NCBI GenBank assembly: GCA_964548595.1 | Contig: CAZJQO010000016.1 | Span: forward strand, 1-28,605 | Direction of reading: 5' to 3' | From: JAJYVH01 sp964548595 | Lineage (GTDB): Archaea > Micrarchaeota > Micrarchaeia > Micrarchaeales > CABMGC01 | Length of the DNA: 28,605 nucleotides | Part shown: piece by piece, positions 20,824-27,064 of the stretch | Position numbering within the stretch: the first letter of the stretch is position 1 | Layout of the letters: each line of letters opens with the position of its first letter | Position numbers and translations under genes: made by a program | Notes under the pieces: model-generated | What the model was told of the DNA's origin: nothing | Seen by the model: only the letters and a program-made list of their open reading frames with translations | Database searches by the model: none

Positions 20824-21396
20824 CTATCCCCTTCGTATGTTAGAAAGATGTGCATCAGGTGCATCGCAGCTTTTCTTGAAAGCCCTGAATCTGTTTACAA
20901 CTTCAGGATCGGGTCTAAGATTTTCGCCCATAGGTGCTGTGCCGTACACGTACCCACCGTAGCCTCTCGAGTGTCTTGGAGGCTCTATGTGCCACAGCTG
21001 GTCGCATATGCTACCTATTGAGAGATTCAGCTCCCTAAGGTTGTTTTCCATTGGGTTTGCAGTACCCTTGCCGCCCCAGTGGCGCGGTTCGGTTATTAGT
21101 ATGAGATACCACTCCGGGTTGTCCTCCCTGAAGTATTTGAGCTTGTTGACGAAACGTTTATCGAAATATATGACGCTGTGCACCTCTATTGCGATGTATT
21201 TTTCATCCTTCTTCAGATCGTTAAGTATGAAGTCGGGGGTGTATACCGTTGCCCCGACTCCAGGAATCATAACATCGAAGGGCACGCCCGTGGTGTAGTC
21301 CATTTCCGATTCCTTATGAAGATGGTAGAGCGCTGTCATAATTTTCCGTTCATAAAATGACTCGGTCTGCTCACTCTTTTCCATTTGCACACTCAC
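20824..21396 (-). CDS. Possible PD-(D/E)XK-fold protein, function unknown
   Basis: The 190-residue protein has the order of elements seen in restriction-endonuclease-like folds. A first helix carries Glu (ESFYERKIMTALYHL, about 12-26). A beta strand with an acidic residue follows (YTPDFIL, Asp near 54). The next strand reads IAIEVHS (Glu near 71), then FVNKLKYFREDNPEWYLILI. The usual E-x-K is E-x-H here, so catalysis may be altered or lost. The C-terminal 80 residues are rich in Gly, Pro and Tyr and match nothing I know. The GTG at 21396 was chosen because CATATAAAC lies about 27 nt upstream; an ATG follows at 21384. No methyltransferase or other defence gene is adjacent. The fold call is tentative. 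Confidence 0.55.
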   Translation of the reverse strand: MSVQMEKSEQTESFYERKIMTALYHLHKESEMDYTTGVPFDVMIPGVGATVYTPDFILNDLKKDEKYIAIEVHSVIYFDKRFVNKLKYFREDNPEWYLILITEPRHWGGKGTANPMENNLRELNLSIGSICDQLWHIEPPRHSRGYGGYVYGTAPMGENLRPDPEVVNRFRAFKKSCDAPDAHLSNIRRG

Positions 21397-21418
21397 TGCA
21401 ACCCACTTCTGTTTGGCT

Positions 21419-21428
21419 GTTTATATGC
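21419..21428 (-). promoter_or_regulatory. TATA box for the gene at 21396
   Basis: On the minus strand CATATAAACA is centred about 27 nt before the GTG at 21396, favouring a leaderless GTG start. Confidence 0.45.
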
Positions 21429-21456
21429 ATTGGCATTATCCCCCTTCTCACGCCCT

Positions 21457-22896
21457 TCAGCCCTTCACTACCCCTATCGGCACGTTCCTTGAAACTACGC
21501 TCGATATGCCCGCTTTCTCCACCACAGCTACGACATCGTCAACGTTCTTGTAGGCCCACTCCGCCTCTTCGCTGACCAGCTTCCTGCTCCTTACCCTTAT
21601 TTCTATGCCCTTGCCGCTGAGCGAGTCGAATGTCTTGCTCTCTGGTATCGTGCGGATGGCATCGTGCCTTGACATGAGGCGCCCCGCGCCGTGGCACGTG
21701 GTGCCGAAAGTTTCCTTCATCGAGCCCTCCTGCCCGCAGAGCACGTAGCTCGCTGTGCCCATGCTGCCTGGAATGAGCACGGGCTGCCCCACGCTCCTGT
21801 ATTTTTTAGGTATGTCGTCCCTCCCCTTAGGGAACGCTCTTGTAGCGCCCTTCCTGTGTACGTATACGCTCATTTTCAGGCCGTCAACCACGTGCTCCTC
21901 TTTCTTCGCTATGTTGTGCGCCACGTCGTAGAGGAGCTCCAGGCCGAGCGCATCTGCGCTCCTGCCGAATACCTCCTCGAAGCTCTTCCTGACGTTGTGC
22001 ATTATTATCTGCCTGTTGACCATGGAGTAGTTGATGGCAGAGCCCATAGCGGCTAGGTAGGCGTTGGCTTCCTTGCTGCCCACGTGAGCATAGCTGAGCT
22101 CGCGGTCCACGAGCTGTATCTTGTTCTTTTCCTGGTACTCGTTCAATGACCTTAGATAATCGCTGCATATCTGGTGCCCGAAGCCCCGCGAGCCCGTGTG
22201 CACCATCACCAGCACCTGGCCCTGCGACAGGCCGTATGCCTTCGCCACCTTTTCGTCAAAAACGCGCTCCACTTTCTGCACTTCCAGGAAGTGGTTGCCC
22301 GCCCCGAGCGTGCCAAGTTCATCCAGGCCCCTTTTCTTCGCCTCGGAGCTCACAGCCGAGAAGTCAGCGCCAGGCATGCTGCCGTTCTCCTCTGTTTTTT
22401 CAGCGTCGTCGGGCCAACCGAACCCCTTAGTTATGGCGTACTCCACGCCCTGTTCTGCAACCTTCTCCAAATCATGCTGGTCGAAGCCTGCCTTGAACCT
22501 GCTGCCCACCCCGCTCGGCACGTTCCTGAAGAGAGCGTCGAGCAGCTGGCCGAGCTTTGGCCTTACTTCCTTCTCGCTCATTCCAGTCTTTATGAGCCTG
22601 ACCCCGCATCCGATGTCGAAACCCACCGCTCCTGGCGACACTATGCCGTTTTCTGCGTCGAACGCCACGACGCCCCCTATTGGCATGCCATAGCCCGCAT
22701 GCGCATCTGGCATCACGAGCACGTTGCCCGCTATGCCAGGCAGGGTGGCGACGTTCATCGCCTGCTGCACAGTACCGTCGTTTTTAACCTTATCGAGCAT
22801 ACTCTGGGTAAGGTACATTACTACGTTTGTGTTCATGCCCCTGCTCCTGTCCCTCTCGAGCATGAACTTTACATCGCTGATTTTGCTGAATTCCAT
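21457..22896 (-). CDS. rtcB: RNA-splicing ligase RtcB
   Basis: This GTP- and Mn-dependent ligase joins the 2',3'-cyclic phosphate and 5'-OH ends left by the tRNA splicing endonuclease. The 479-residue product has the family motifs in order: MPDAHAGYGMPIGGV, GAVGFDIGCGVRLI with the metal-binding Cys, GAGNHFLEVQ, HTGSRGFGHQI, YDVAHNIAK, LIPGSMGTASYVL, and HGAGRLMSR with the guanylylated His near residue 398. The C-terminal ARG-type segment is intact. No intein is present. The start at 22896 (MEFSKISDV) was preferred to 23046, which would run through tRNA-Leu. The gene is divergent from an intron-like tRNA-Leu starting 112 bp away, a plausible substrate. Confidence 0.96.
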   Translation of the reverse strand: MEFSKISDVKFMLERDRSRGMNTNVVMYLTQSMLDKVKNDGTVQQAMNVATLPGIAGNVLVMPDAHAGYGMPIGGVVAFDAENGIVSPGAVGFDIGCGVRLIKTGMSEKEVRPKLGQLLDALFRNVPSGVGSRFKAGFDQHDLEKVAEQGVEYAITKGFGWPDDAEKTEENGSMPGADFSAVSSEAKKRGLDELGTLGAGNHFLEVQKVERVFDEKVAKAYGLSQGQVLVMVHTGSRGFGHQICSDYLRSLNEYQEKNKIQLVDRELSYAHVGSKEANAYLAAMGSAINYSMVNRQIIMHNVRKSFEEVFGRSADALGLELLYDVAHNIAKKEEHVVDGLKMSVYVHRKGATRAFPKGRDDIPKKYRSVGQPVLIPGSMGTASYVLCGQEGSMKETFGTTCHGAGRLMSRHDAIRTIPESKTFDSLSGKGIEIRVRSRKLVSEEAEWAYKNVDDVVAVVEKAGISSVVSRNVPIGVVKG

Positions 22897-22922
22897 GCAT
22901 ACGCGCCAAATCCAACCGAGCT

Positions 22923-22934
22923 CCTTTTTAATGT
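22923..22934 (-). promoter_or_regulatory. Probable rtcB TATA box
   Basis: On the minus strand ACATTAAAAAGG is centred about 32 nt before the rtcB ATG. A second element, TATTTAAG, lies further upstream at 22941-22948. Confidence 0.4.
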
Positions 22935-22974
22935 CAATGCTTAAATAGGAGCTAAAACAAATACCGCTTGTAAG

Positions 22975-22985
22975 TAATTTAAACC
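22975..22985 (+). promoter_or_regulatory. TATA box for tRNA-Leu
   Basis: TAATTTAAACC is centred about 28 nt before the first base of the mature tRNA, the usual spacing for archaeal tRNA promoters. Confidence 0.5.
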
Positions 22986-23007
22986 ATACCTGATTAATAG
23001 GGTCAGT

Positions 23008-23107
23008 GCAGGGGTGGCGGAGCCCGGTCAAACGCGGCAGACTCAAGATCTGTTGGCCATAGGCCTGCGGGAGTTCAAAAGCGATTGAGCAAATCTCTCC
23101 CCCTGCA
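23008..23107 (+). tRNA. tRNA-Leu (anticodon CAA) with a 14-nt insertion in the T-loop
   Basis: The acceptor strands GCAGGGG and CCCCTGC pair perfectly, with discriminator A at 23107 and no encoded CCA. The anticodon stem GCAGA/TCTGT holds loop CTCAAGA with anticodon CAA at 23044-23046. The long variable arm GGCC-ATA-GGCC is typical of tRNA-Leu, and the D-loop has the normal GG. The T-stem GGGAG/CTCTC encloses 21 nt instead of 7. Removing 14 nt restores a perfect TTCAAAT loop. The insertion can form a TCAA/TTGA mini-helix. It is probably a non-canonical intron for the splicing endonuclease, with cut sites ambiguous within 23077-23093. Mature length would be 86 nt. Confidence 0.93.
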
Positions 23108-23132
23108 CGCTCTGGCTAACGGGGTGTTTAAC

Positions 23133-23897
23133 ATGGCAAAGGCAAAAGGAAAGGGGAAAAAGAGGAAGATGAGGAAGAGTGCAAGCACGGCCAGGCCCGC
23201 ATCCGGGCACGGCACGGCCAGGAGCAGCGCTGCGAAGCGTTCAATCATGGCTAAGGTGTTTGGCACCAGGATAAAGGACAAGATGCTGCTCGACGTACCC
23301 CACTACCCTCAGACAGAGGACTTCACGAGCTCTGCTGCATGCGCCATGATGGTGCTCAAGTTCATAAGGCCCAATTTCAAATTCAGGCGCGAAGAGGAGT
23401 ATGACATATGGCAGGAGGCTGTCAACGGCAGCGTCTGGTACGGCTCGAAGTACGGCCTCGCTTACGCGCTCGCCAAGCGCGGAGCCAGCGTGGGCATAAT
23501 GAGCAACACCAAGGACGAGGGCTACGAGCGCAAGATGGCGGTGTATGAGAACGTGAATCTGGACACGCTCCTCGCATCGTTCAACGAGATAAGGCAGAAA
23601 TCTGAGCAGCTTGGCATAGAGGAGGAGCACAGGGAAGTTTCTACAGCGGTGATAAAGAAGGCGCTCTCGGCCGGCCACGTGCCCATAGTGCTGATAGATG
23701 CCAAGACGATCAACTCGTACCTGGAATCAATGCCCCACTGGGTTGTGATAAAGGGCTACGATACCGACAACTTCTACATAAACGACCCTTATTCTGACAG
23801 CACAATTACCATAGCCGCGAGCTCCTTCAAGGCGGCCCTGGGCTTCGAGGACAACTACCACATGGTGCTGGTGAACACGAAGCAGAAGGCCAGATGA
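23133..23897 (+). CDS. C39-like papain-fold protein with Ser at the catalytic Cys position and a basic tail
   Basis: The 254-residue product begins with about 45 residues rich in Lys, Arg and Ser (MAKAKGKGKKRKMRKSAST), resembling a nucleic-acid-binding tail. The remainder resembles the peptidase C39-like/DUF3335 group: LLDVPHYPQTEDFTSSAACA, then a helical middle, PHWVVIKGYD with the expected catalytic His, and YINDPYSD with the Asp. In active relatives the first motif reads TCGPAC; here it is TSSAAC, so Ser replaces the nucleophile Cys. The protein may bind peptides without cutting them or may use another nucleophile. The ATG at 23133 follows GGGGTG by about 6 nt. The longer TTG start at 23085 lies inside tRNA-Leu and was rejected. 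It converges on the zinc-ribbon gene. Confidence 0.72.
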   Translation: MAKAKGKGKKRKMRKSASTARPASGHGTARSSAAKRSIMAKVFGTRIKDKMLLDVPHYPQTEDFTSSAACAMMVLKFIRPNFKFRREEEYDIWQEAVNGSVWYGSKYGLAYALAKRGASVGIMSNTKDEGYERKMAVYENVNLDTLLASFNEIRQKSEQLGIEEEHREVSTAVIKKALSAGHVPIVLIDAKTINSYLESMPHWVVIKGYDTDNFYINDPYSDSTITIAASSFKAALGFEDNYHMVLVNTKQKAR

Positions 23898-24001
23898 TTG
23901 GCATCCTGCCTGCAAAGCATCGGCTCATGGGTTTTTTGATATCAAAACAAAACAGTGAGATCAAAAATAGTCAGATGGCAAAACAATCAGGCTGCCCAGC
24001 C

Positions 24002-24019
24002 AGGCCGCGTCTGCGGCCT
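24002..24019. terminator. GC-rich hairpin between convergent genes
   Basis: AGGCCGC-GTCT-GCGGCCT is a perfect 7-bp stem with a 4-nt loop. It overlaps the stop codon of the minus-strand zinc-ribbon gene and lies about 105 nt beyond the C39-like gene. On the plus side a T6 run at 23932-23937 is a more likely stop for the C39-like transcript. Confidence 0.35.
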
Positions 24020-24407
24020 AGTATCTGCTGTTCAGCGCACTTATTCCTTCTGCGTCAGGCTGCTTATTCTGGATGCTGAACCTTGCCTTCTCCTTCGCCA
24101 TGCCCCTTATCGTGTTGTAGCACTTGAGGCACATCAGCCTTCGCCTCACTATGCCGCGCCTCACGTACTGGTCTCTATCCTGTATGTAGCTCGGCGGCAG
24201 CACCCTTATTTCGCCCCTCTCCATCAGTCTGTTGCAGTACATGCAGGTGCTTTCCACCATCCTGGCGAACTCTCCGCGACCTTCTCCCTGTCCCGCGGTT
24301 TCCCTAAAGCCACCGGTTTCCTCCTTCTCTACACTTTTCATTTCGTTTTTTCCCCACATAGCCACTCCCCACTGGGCTAAGCGTGCAGTCAATCTCCGCC
24401 ATTTCAT
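24018..24407 (-). CDS. Small zinc-ribbon protein of unknown function
   Basis: I do not recognise a family. The product is up to 129 residues. The second half holds two CxxC knuckles, CMYC (near residue 55) and CLKC (near residue 93), separated by a basic stretch (YVRRGIVRRRLM), which suggests a zinc ribbon that contacts nucleic acid. The N-terminal ~50 residues are low in pattern. The start is uncertain: 24407 is the first ATG, while an ATG at 24359 has a better GGGGAG Shine-Dalgarno just upstream. The protein is not a clear match to the RNase P Rpp21 family, whose spacing and flanking residues differ. TATA-like elements lie at 24424-24432 and 24440-24449. Confidence 0.6.
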   Translation of the reverse strand: MKWRRLTARLAQWGVAMWGKNEMKSVEKEETGGFRETAGQGEGRGEFARMVESTCMYCNRLMERGEIRVLPPSYIQDRDQYVRRGIVRRRLMCLKCYNTIRGMAKEKARFSIQNKQPDAEGISALNSRY

Positions 24408-24490
24408 TTCCCCCTTTCAAGTGTATTTATAGCTTTCCTTATATTTAAACATTCTGTTCGTACCATGGCAATGGCATAGCAGCACGCCGC

Positions 24491-25582
24491 TCACCGCCTT
24501 GCCGCGGCCCTTGTTGCCTCTATAACAGCACCTATTCCTGCCCCGGTCTTCACCCCGTCTACGTCGAAATGCGTTCCGCTTGCCCTCTGCTTCCTGGAGA
24601 GCAGCCCGATGATCCTGCTCTTGGCAACAGAGCCGACTCCGATGTAAGATGTTGCCTTGGGTATAGAGTAGAAGAAAGGGGTGTCTAGCTCGTCGCGCAC
24701 CTGTTCCAGCAGCCCTGCGGCATCAGCCTCGCCTCCGGAACACAGCCGCAGCATGCGCTCAACAGTTCGCTTGTCATGCAAACTGCCGAGCCAGAGCGGC
24801 CCGAATCTCTGCATGTGCTCCTTGCAGTAGCCGCATTTTGCTCCTGTTTCGCCAGCAAGTCCAGCTTCGTATGCGAAGCTGTGGCAGTTGCCGCAATAAG
24901 CTGCAAAGCCGCAGCTCTTCACCGACTCGTACGCGTTGCCGGCGCCCCTGTGCAGCCTCAGGAAGAGGCGCATGTAGTGCATGTCCGCTATGCTGAGCAT
25001 GGGCTCTACTCCGAAGTTGAACTGCGCCGCTTCGCGCGCAACGAAATTCAGCAGTATCCTCACGCCCGCCTCGTGGCAGAGCTCGTTGTGTATGGGCACA
25101 GAGCCGTAATTGCGCATGCAGGCCGAGGGTTCTGCGCCGCAGAGCGTGGCCGTGTCTGTGGCAGTAACCATGAGCACGGCTTCCTTCCTGCAGACCTTCA
25201 GCGCGTCGTGCACAAGAGGCACCGGCGTTCCGAAGGGGTCCAGGTCTATGATATCAAACGCCTCGTCGCTGCTGTTGGCGAATTCCTGCAGGCTCTTGCC
25301 CAGCACCTTGAGCCTGAGGCCGTTGAGCTTCACGTTCCTTTTCGCGTTCCTGCATGCAACCGGGTTTATGTCCAGCAGCACAGCGTCGTCTATGCCTGCC
25401 TCGAGCGCGTACCTTATGCCCCTCGCGCCTGTGGCCGCTGTGGCGTCAAGGAGCCTTGCGTGCTCCATGCCAAGCGCCTTCAGGAAGAGCACTGAGATGC
25501 TCCTGAGCTTGCGCATTCTTGGGTTGTAGAAGACTCCGGGTCCAACAACGAGTCTTGCGGAGCCCTCGCTTATCTGCTTCAT
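24491..25582 (-). CDS. trm1: tRNA (guanine26-N2)-dimethyltransferase Trm1
   Basis: This SAM-dependent enzyme dimethylates G26 at the junction of the D and anticodon stems. The 363-residue product has the family start GSARLVVGPGVFYNPRM. The SAM-binding LLDATAATGARGIRYA is followed by VLLDINPVACRNAKRNV and the catalytic DLDPFGTPV. A C-terminal zinc-binding part has CGNC and CGYC. Its length is normal. The ATG at 25582 overlaps the stop of the upstream DUF357 gene (ATGA), so the two are co-translated. Longer forms lie inside the DUF357 gene. The tRNA-Leu in this window has G at position 26 and could be a substrate; tRNA-Ala has A there. Confidence 0.96.
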   Translation of the reverse strand: MKQISEGSARLVVGPGVFYNPRMRKLRSISVLFLKALGMEHARLLDATAATGARGIRYALEAGIDDAVLLDINPVACRNAKRNVKLNGLRLKVLGKSLQEFANSSDEAFDIIDLDPFGTPVPLVHDALKVCRKEAVLMVTATDTATLCGAEPSACMRNYGSVPIHNELCHEAGVRILLNFVAREAAQFNFGVEPMLSIADMHYMRLFLRLHRGAGNAYESVKSCGFAAYCGNCHSFAYEAGLAGETGAKCGYCKEHMQRFGPLWLGSLHDKRTVERMLRLCSGGEADAAGLLEQVRDELDTPFFYSIPKATSYIGVGSVAKSRIIGLLSRKQRASGTHFDVDGVKTGAGIGAVIEATRAAARR

Positions 25583-25824
25583 ATCTCTCGCTTCCCCTTT
25601 GCCAGCTTCCGCAGCGCGTCGAGCAGACCGTGCGCATAAGATATGCTTGCGAATGCAGTGTACAGATCCTTGCGCGAGAGCCATGCTTCCGCGTCCTTCC
25701 TGTAGTTCTTGGCTGCGTCAAGGACCTCCTGACCATCCGCGCCGAGCCCCCGCGGCTCGATTTCAGCAACGCTCTCGTCGAACATGCGTATATCCTTCCC
25801 TATCCTTTCCTCTATTTCCTGCAC
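25579..25824 (-). CDS. DUF357 family protein
   Basis: This is a small archaeal all-helical protein of unknown function. The 81-residue product ends with the family signature DLYTAFASISYAHGLLDALR, preceded by AAKNYRKDAEAWLSRKD. The GTG at 25824 was chosen because a minus-strand TATA-like element (CATTATTAAC) lies about 22 nt upstream. An upstream extension would consist of Leu codons read from the AT-rich promoter. Its stop overlaps the trm1 start by ATGA, so expression is coupled. DUF357 genes often sit beside RNA-processing genes in archaea, consistent with a link to tRNA modification, but the role is unknown. Confidence 0.85.
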   Translation of the reverse strand: MQEIEERIGKDIRMFDESVAEIEPRGLGADGQEVLDAAKNYRKDAEAWLSRKDLYTAFASISYAHGLLDALRKLAKGKREI

Positions 25825-25840
25825 GCGGACAGCCCCAAAA

Positions 25841-25867
25841 GTTAATAATGATGACAATAATAATAAC
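25841..25867. promoter_or_regulatory. Divergent AT-rich promoter region (DUF357-trm1 / unknown gene)
   Basis: GTTAATAATG at 25841-25850 faces the DUF357 GTG about 22 nt away. ACAATAATAATAACA at 25854-25868 faces the plus-strand ATG about 27 nt away. Two adjacent boxes appear to serve the two directions. Confidence 0.45.
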
Positions 25868-25887
25868 ACAGATGTTTTGGTGTGGTT

Positions 25888-26490
25888 ATGCCCAAAGAGC
25901 TCCCATGGGACGAAGACACTGACGGCTTCATCTCCGACCTTGACGACATAGTGTCAAAGAAGTACGGCGTGACTCTCAGGAGCCTTCTTCTGAACCCCGC
26001 GAAGTACACCGCCAGGCAGGGTGCGGAGAAGCTCGTGAACGGCGCAAAGGAAGAGGTAAGCGCCTATTTCGGCTCGCTGCTCGATGGCATGAAGGATGAG
26101 CAGGCCAGGCTGCAGAGCGACATGGAGACTGCAGATTCCCAGTATATCGCTGTGAATTCTGTGATAACCGACAAGGCGGCAGCCGCGCGCATACCCTACA
26201 TAAAGCCGATGTATGTTTCCAGGGACAGGGAGAGCGAGGAGTCCGTGCTAATAGAACGCTATGATGAAAGCCTTGAGCCGTTCATAGGCAAGCTTGTCAG
26301 TGCGTCAAACTACATCGCTGACGTTTCCGCTGTCTACAAGAAGTACCACCTGGGCTCCTGGCTCTTCTCCGGCTCCAAGAACCACGTGCTCACCCTGAAT
26401 CCTCCGGCAAGCCCGATACTCACGATAGATGCGGGCATGGATGCAATCAGCGGAATGCTTGCCGGTATAACAGTGGCGCCAGCGCGGTAG
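25888..26490 (+). CDS. Unknown soluble helical protein
   Basis: I do not recognise this 200-residue protein. It begins with an acidic segment (MPKELPWDEDTDGF) and is mostly predicted helix to about residue 95, including a charged stretch (KEEVSAYFGSLLDGMKDEQ) that could be a coiled coil. The second half contains PYIKPMYVSRDRE and SWLFSGSKN. There is no membrane helix, signal peptide or metal motif. The ATG at 25888 was chosen over the GTG at 25882 because GGTG lies 5-6 nt before it. The AK6/Fap7 gene starts 10 bp after its stop, so the two are likely co-transcribed. It may be specific to this archaeal lineage. Confidence 0.65.
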   Translation: MPKELPWDEDTDGFISDLDDIVSKKYGVTLRSLLLNPAKYTARQGAEKLVNGAKEEVSAYFGSLLDGMKDEQARLQSDMETADSQYIAVNSVITDKAAAARIPYIKPMYVSRDRESEESVLIERYDESLEPFIGKLVSASNYIADVSAVYKKYHLGSWLFSGSKNHVLTLNPPASPILTIDAGMDAISGMLAGITVAPAR

Positions 26491-26500
26491 CCTGGTTTCT

Positions 26501-27064
26501 ATGCCCTTTGCTAAGCGTGTTCTTGTCATAACCGGAGTGCCTGGAACAGGCAAGACATCGCTGTCGGAGAAGATAGCGAAGCGCATCGGAAATGCAGAGG
26601 TGGTGCACACCACCGAAGTGGTCGGCGCCAAGCATCTTTTCTCAGGCGTTTCGGGATGCGGAGAGCTGATAGTCGAGATGTCGAGGTTGAAGCGGGAGCT
26701 GGAGCGCACGATCAGAAGCAGCAAGGCGGGCGTGGTCATAATCGAGGGCCATCTGCTCTGCGACATCGGCATACGCAACGCCGTGGTGCTCGTGCTCAGG
26801 GAGCACCTGCCTGTGCTTGAGGAAAGGCTGAAACAGCGCGGGTACGGAAAGGGAAAGATAGCGGGCAACATAATAGACGAGGCGCTTGACTACTGCGGCG
26901 TGCATGCGGGCAAGCATTACAGTATTGTTTTCGAATCGTTCCAGGGCGACAGGCATCTTGTTGCGAATGTGGGGAGGCTGCTGCAGGGCAGCAAGCTGCA
27001 CAGCTCCATAGACCTTATGCCCGAGCTCTACAGCATGCTAAGCAGCAACGAGCTTGCGCTCTAG
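26501..27064 (+). CDS. AK6/Fap7-like adenylate kinase/ATPase
   Basis: Archaeal and eukaryotic AK6/Fap7 proteins are small P-loop enzymes with adenylate kinase and ATPase activity. Fap7 helps the last step of small ribosomal subunit assembly. The 187-residue product has the Walker A loop GVPGTGKTS at residues 12-20. A region with VVIIEGHLLCDI (NMP-binding side) follows, then VLREHLPVLEERLKQRGYGKGK (lid) and the family segment NIIDEALDYCG. Its length is typical. It follows the unknown gene after 10 bp. Its stop TAG shares CTAG with the stop of the convergent CCA-enzyme gene, a 4-bp overlap. Confidence 0.9.
   Translation: MPFAKRVLVITGVPGTGKTSLSEKIAKRIGNAEVVHTTEVVGAKHLFSGVSGCGELIVEMSRLKRELERTIRSSKAGVVIIEGHLLCDIGIRNAVVLVLREHLPVLEERLKQRGYGKGKIAGNIIDEALDYCGVHAGKHYSIVFESFQGDRHLVANVGRLLQGSKLHSSIDLMPELYSMLSSNELAL

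Noticed and set aside
20824..21396. Part of a restriction-modification or other defence system
   Set aside because: No methyltransferase, specificity subunit, toxin or other defence gene is adjacent; neighbours are housekeeping RNA genes.
22174..22944. 256-codon plus-strand frame opposite rtcB
   Set aside because: Antisense of RtcB with no recognisable domain.
23085..23132. TTG start extending the C39-like gene
   Set aside because: It lies inside the tRNA-Leu gene; the ATG at 23133 has a better context.
24018..24407. RNase P subunit Rpp21/Rpr2
   Set aside because: The CxxC spacing and flanking residues do not match the family; left as an unknown zinc ribbon.
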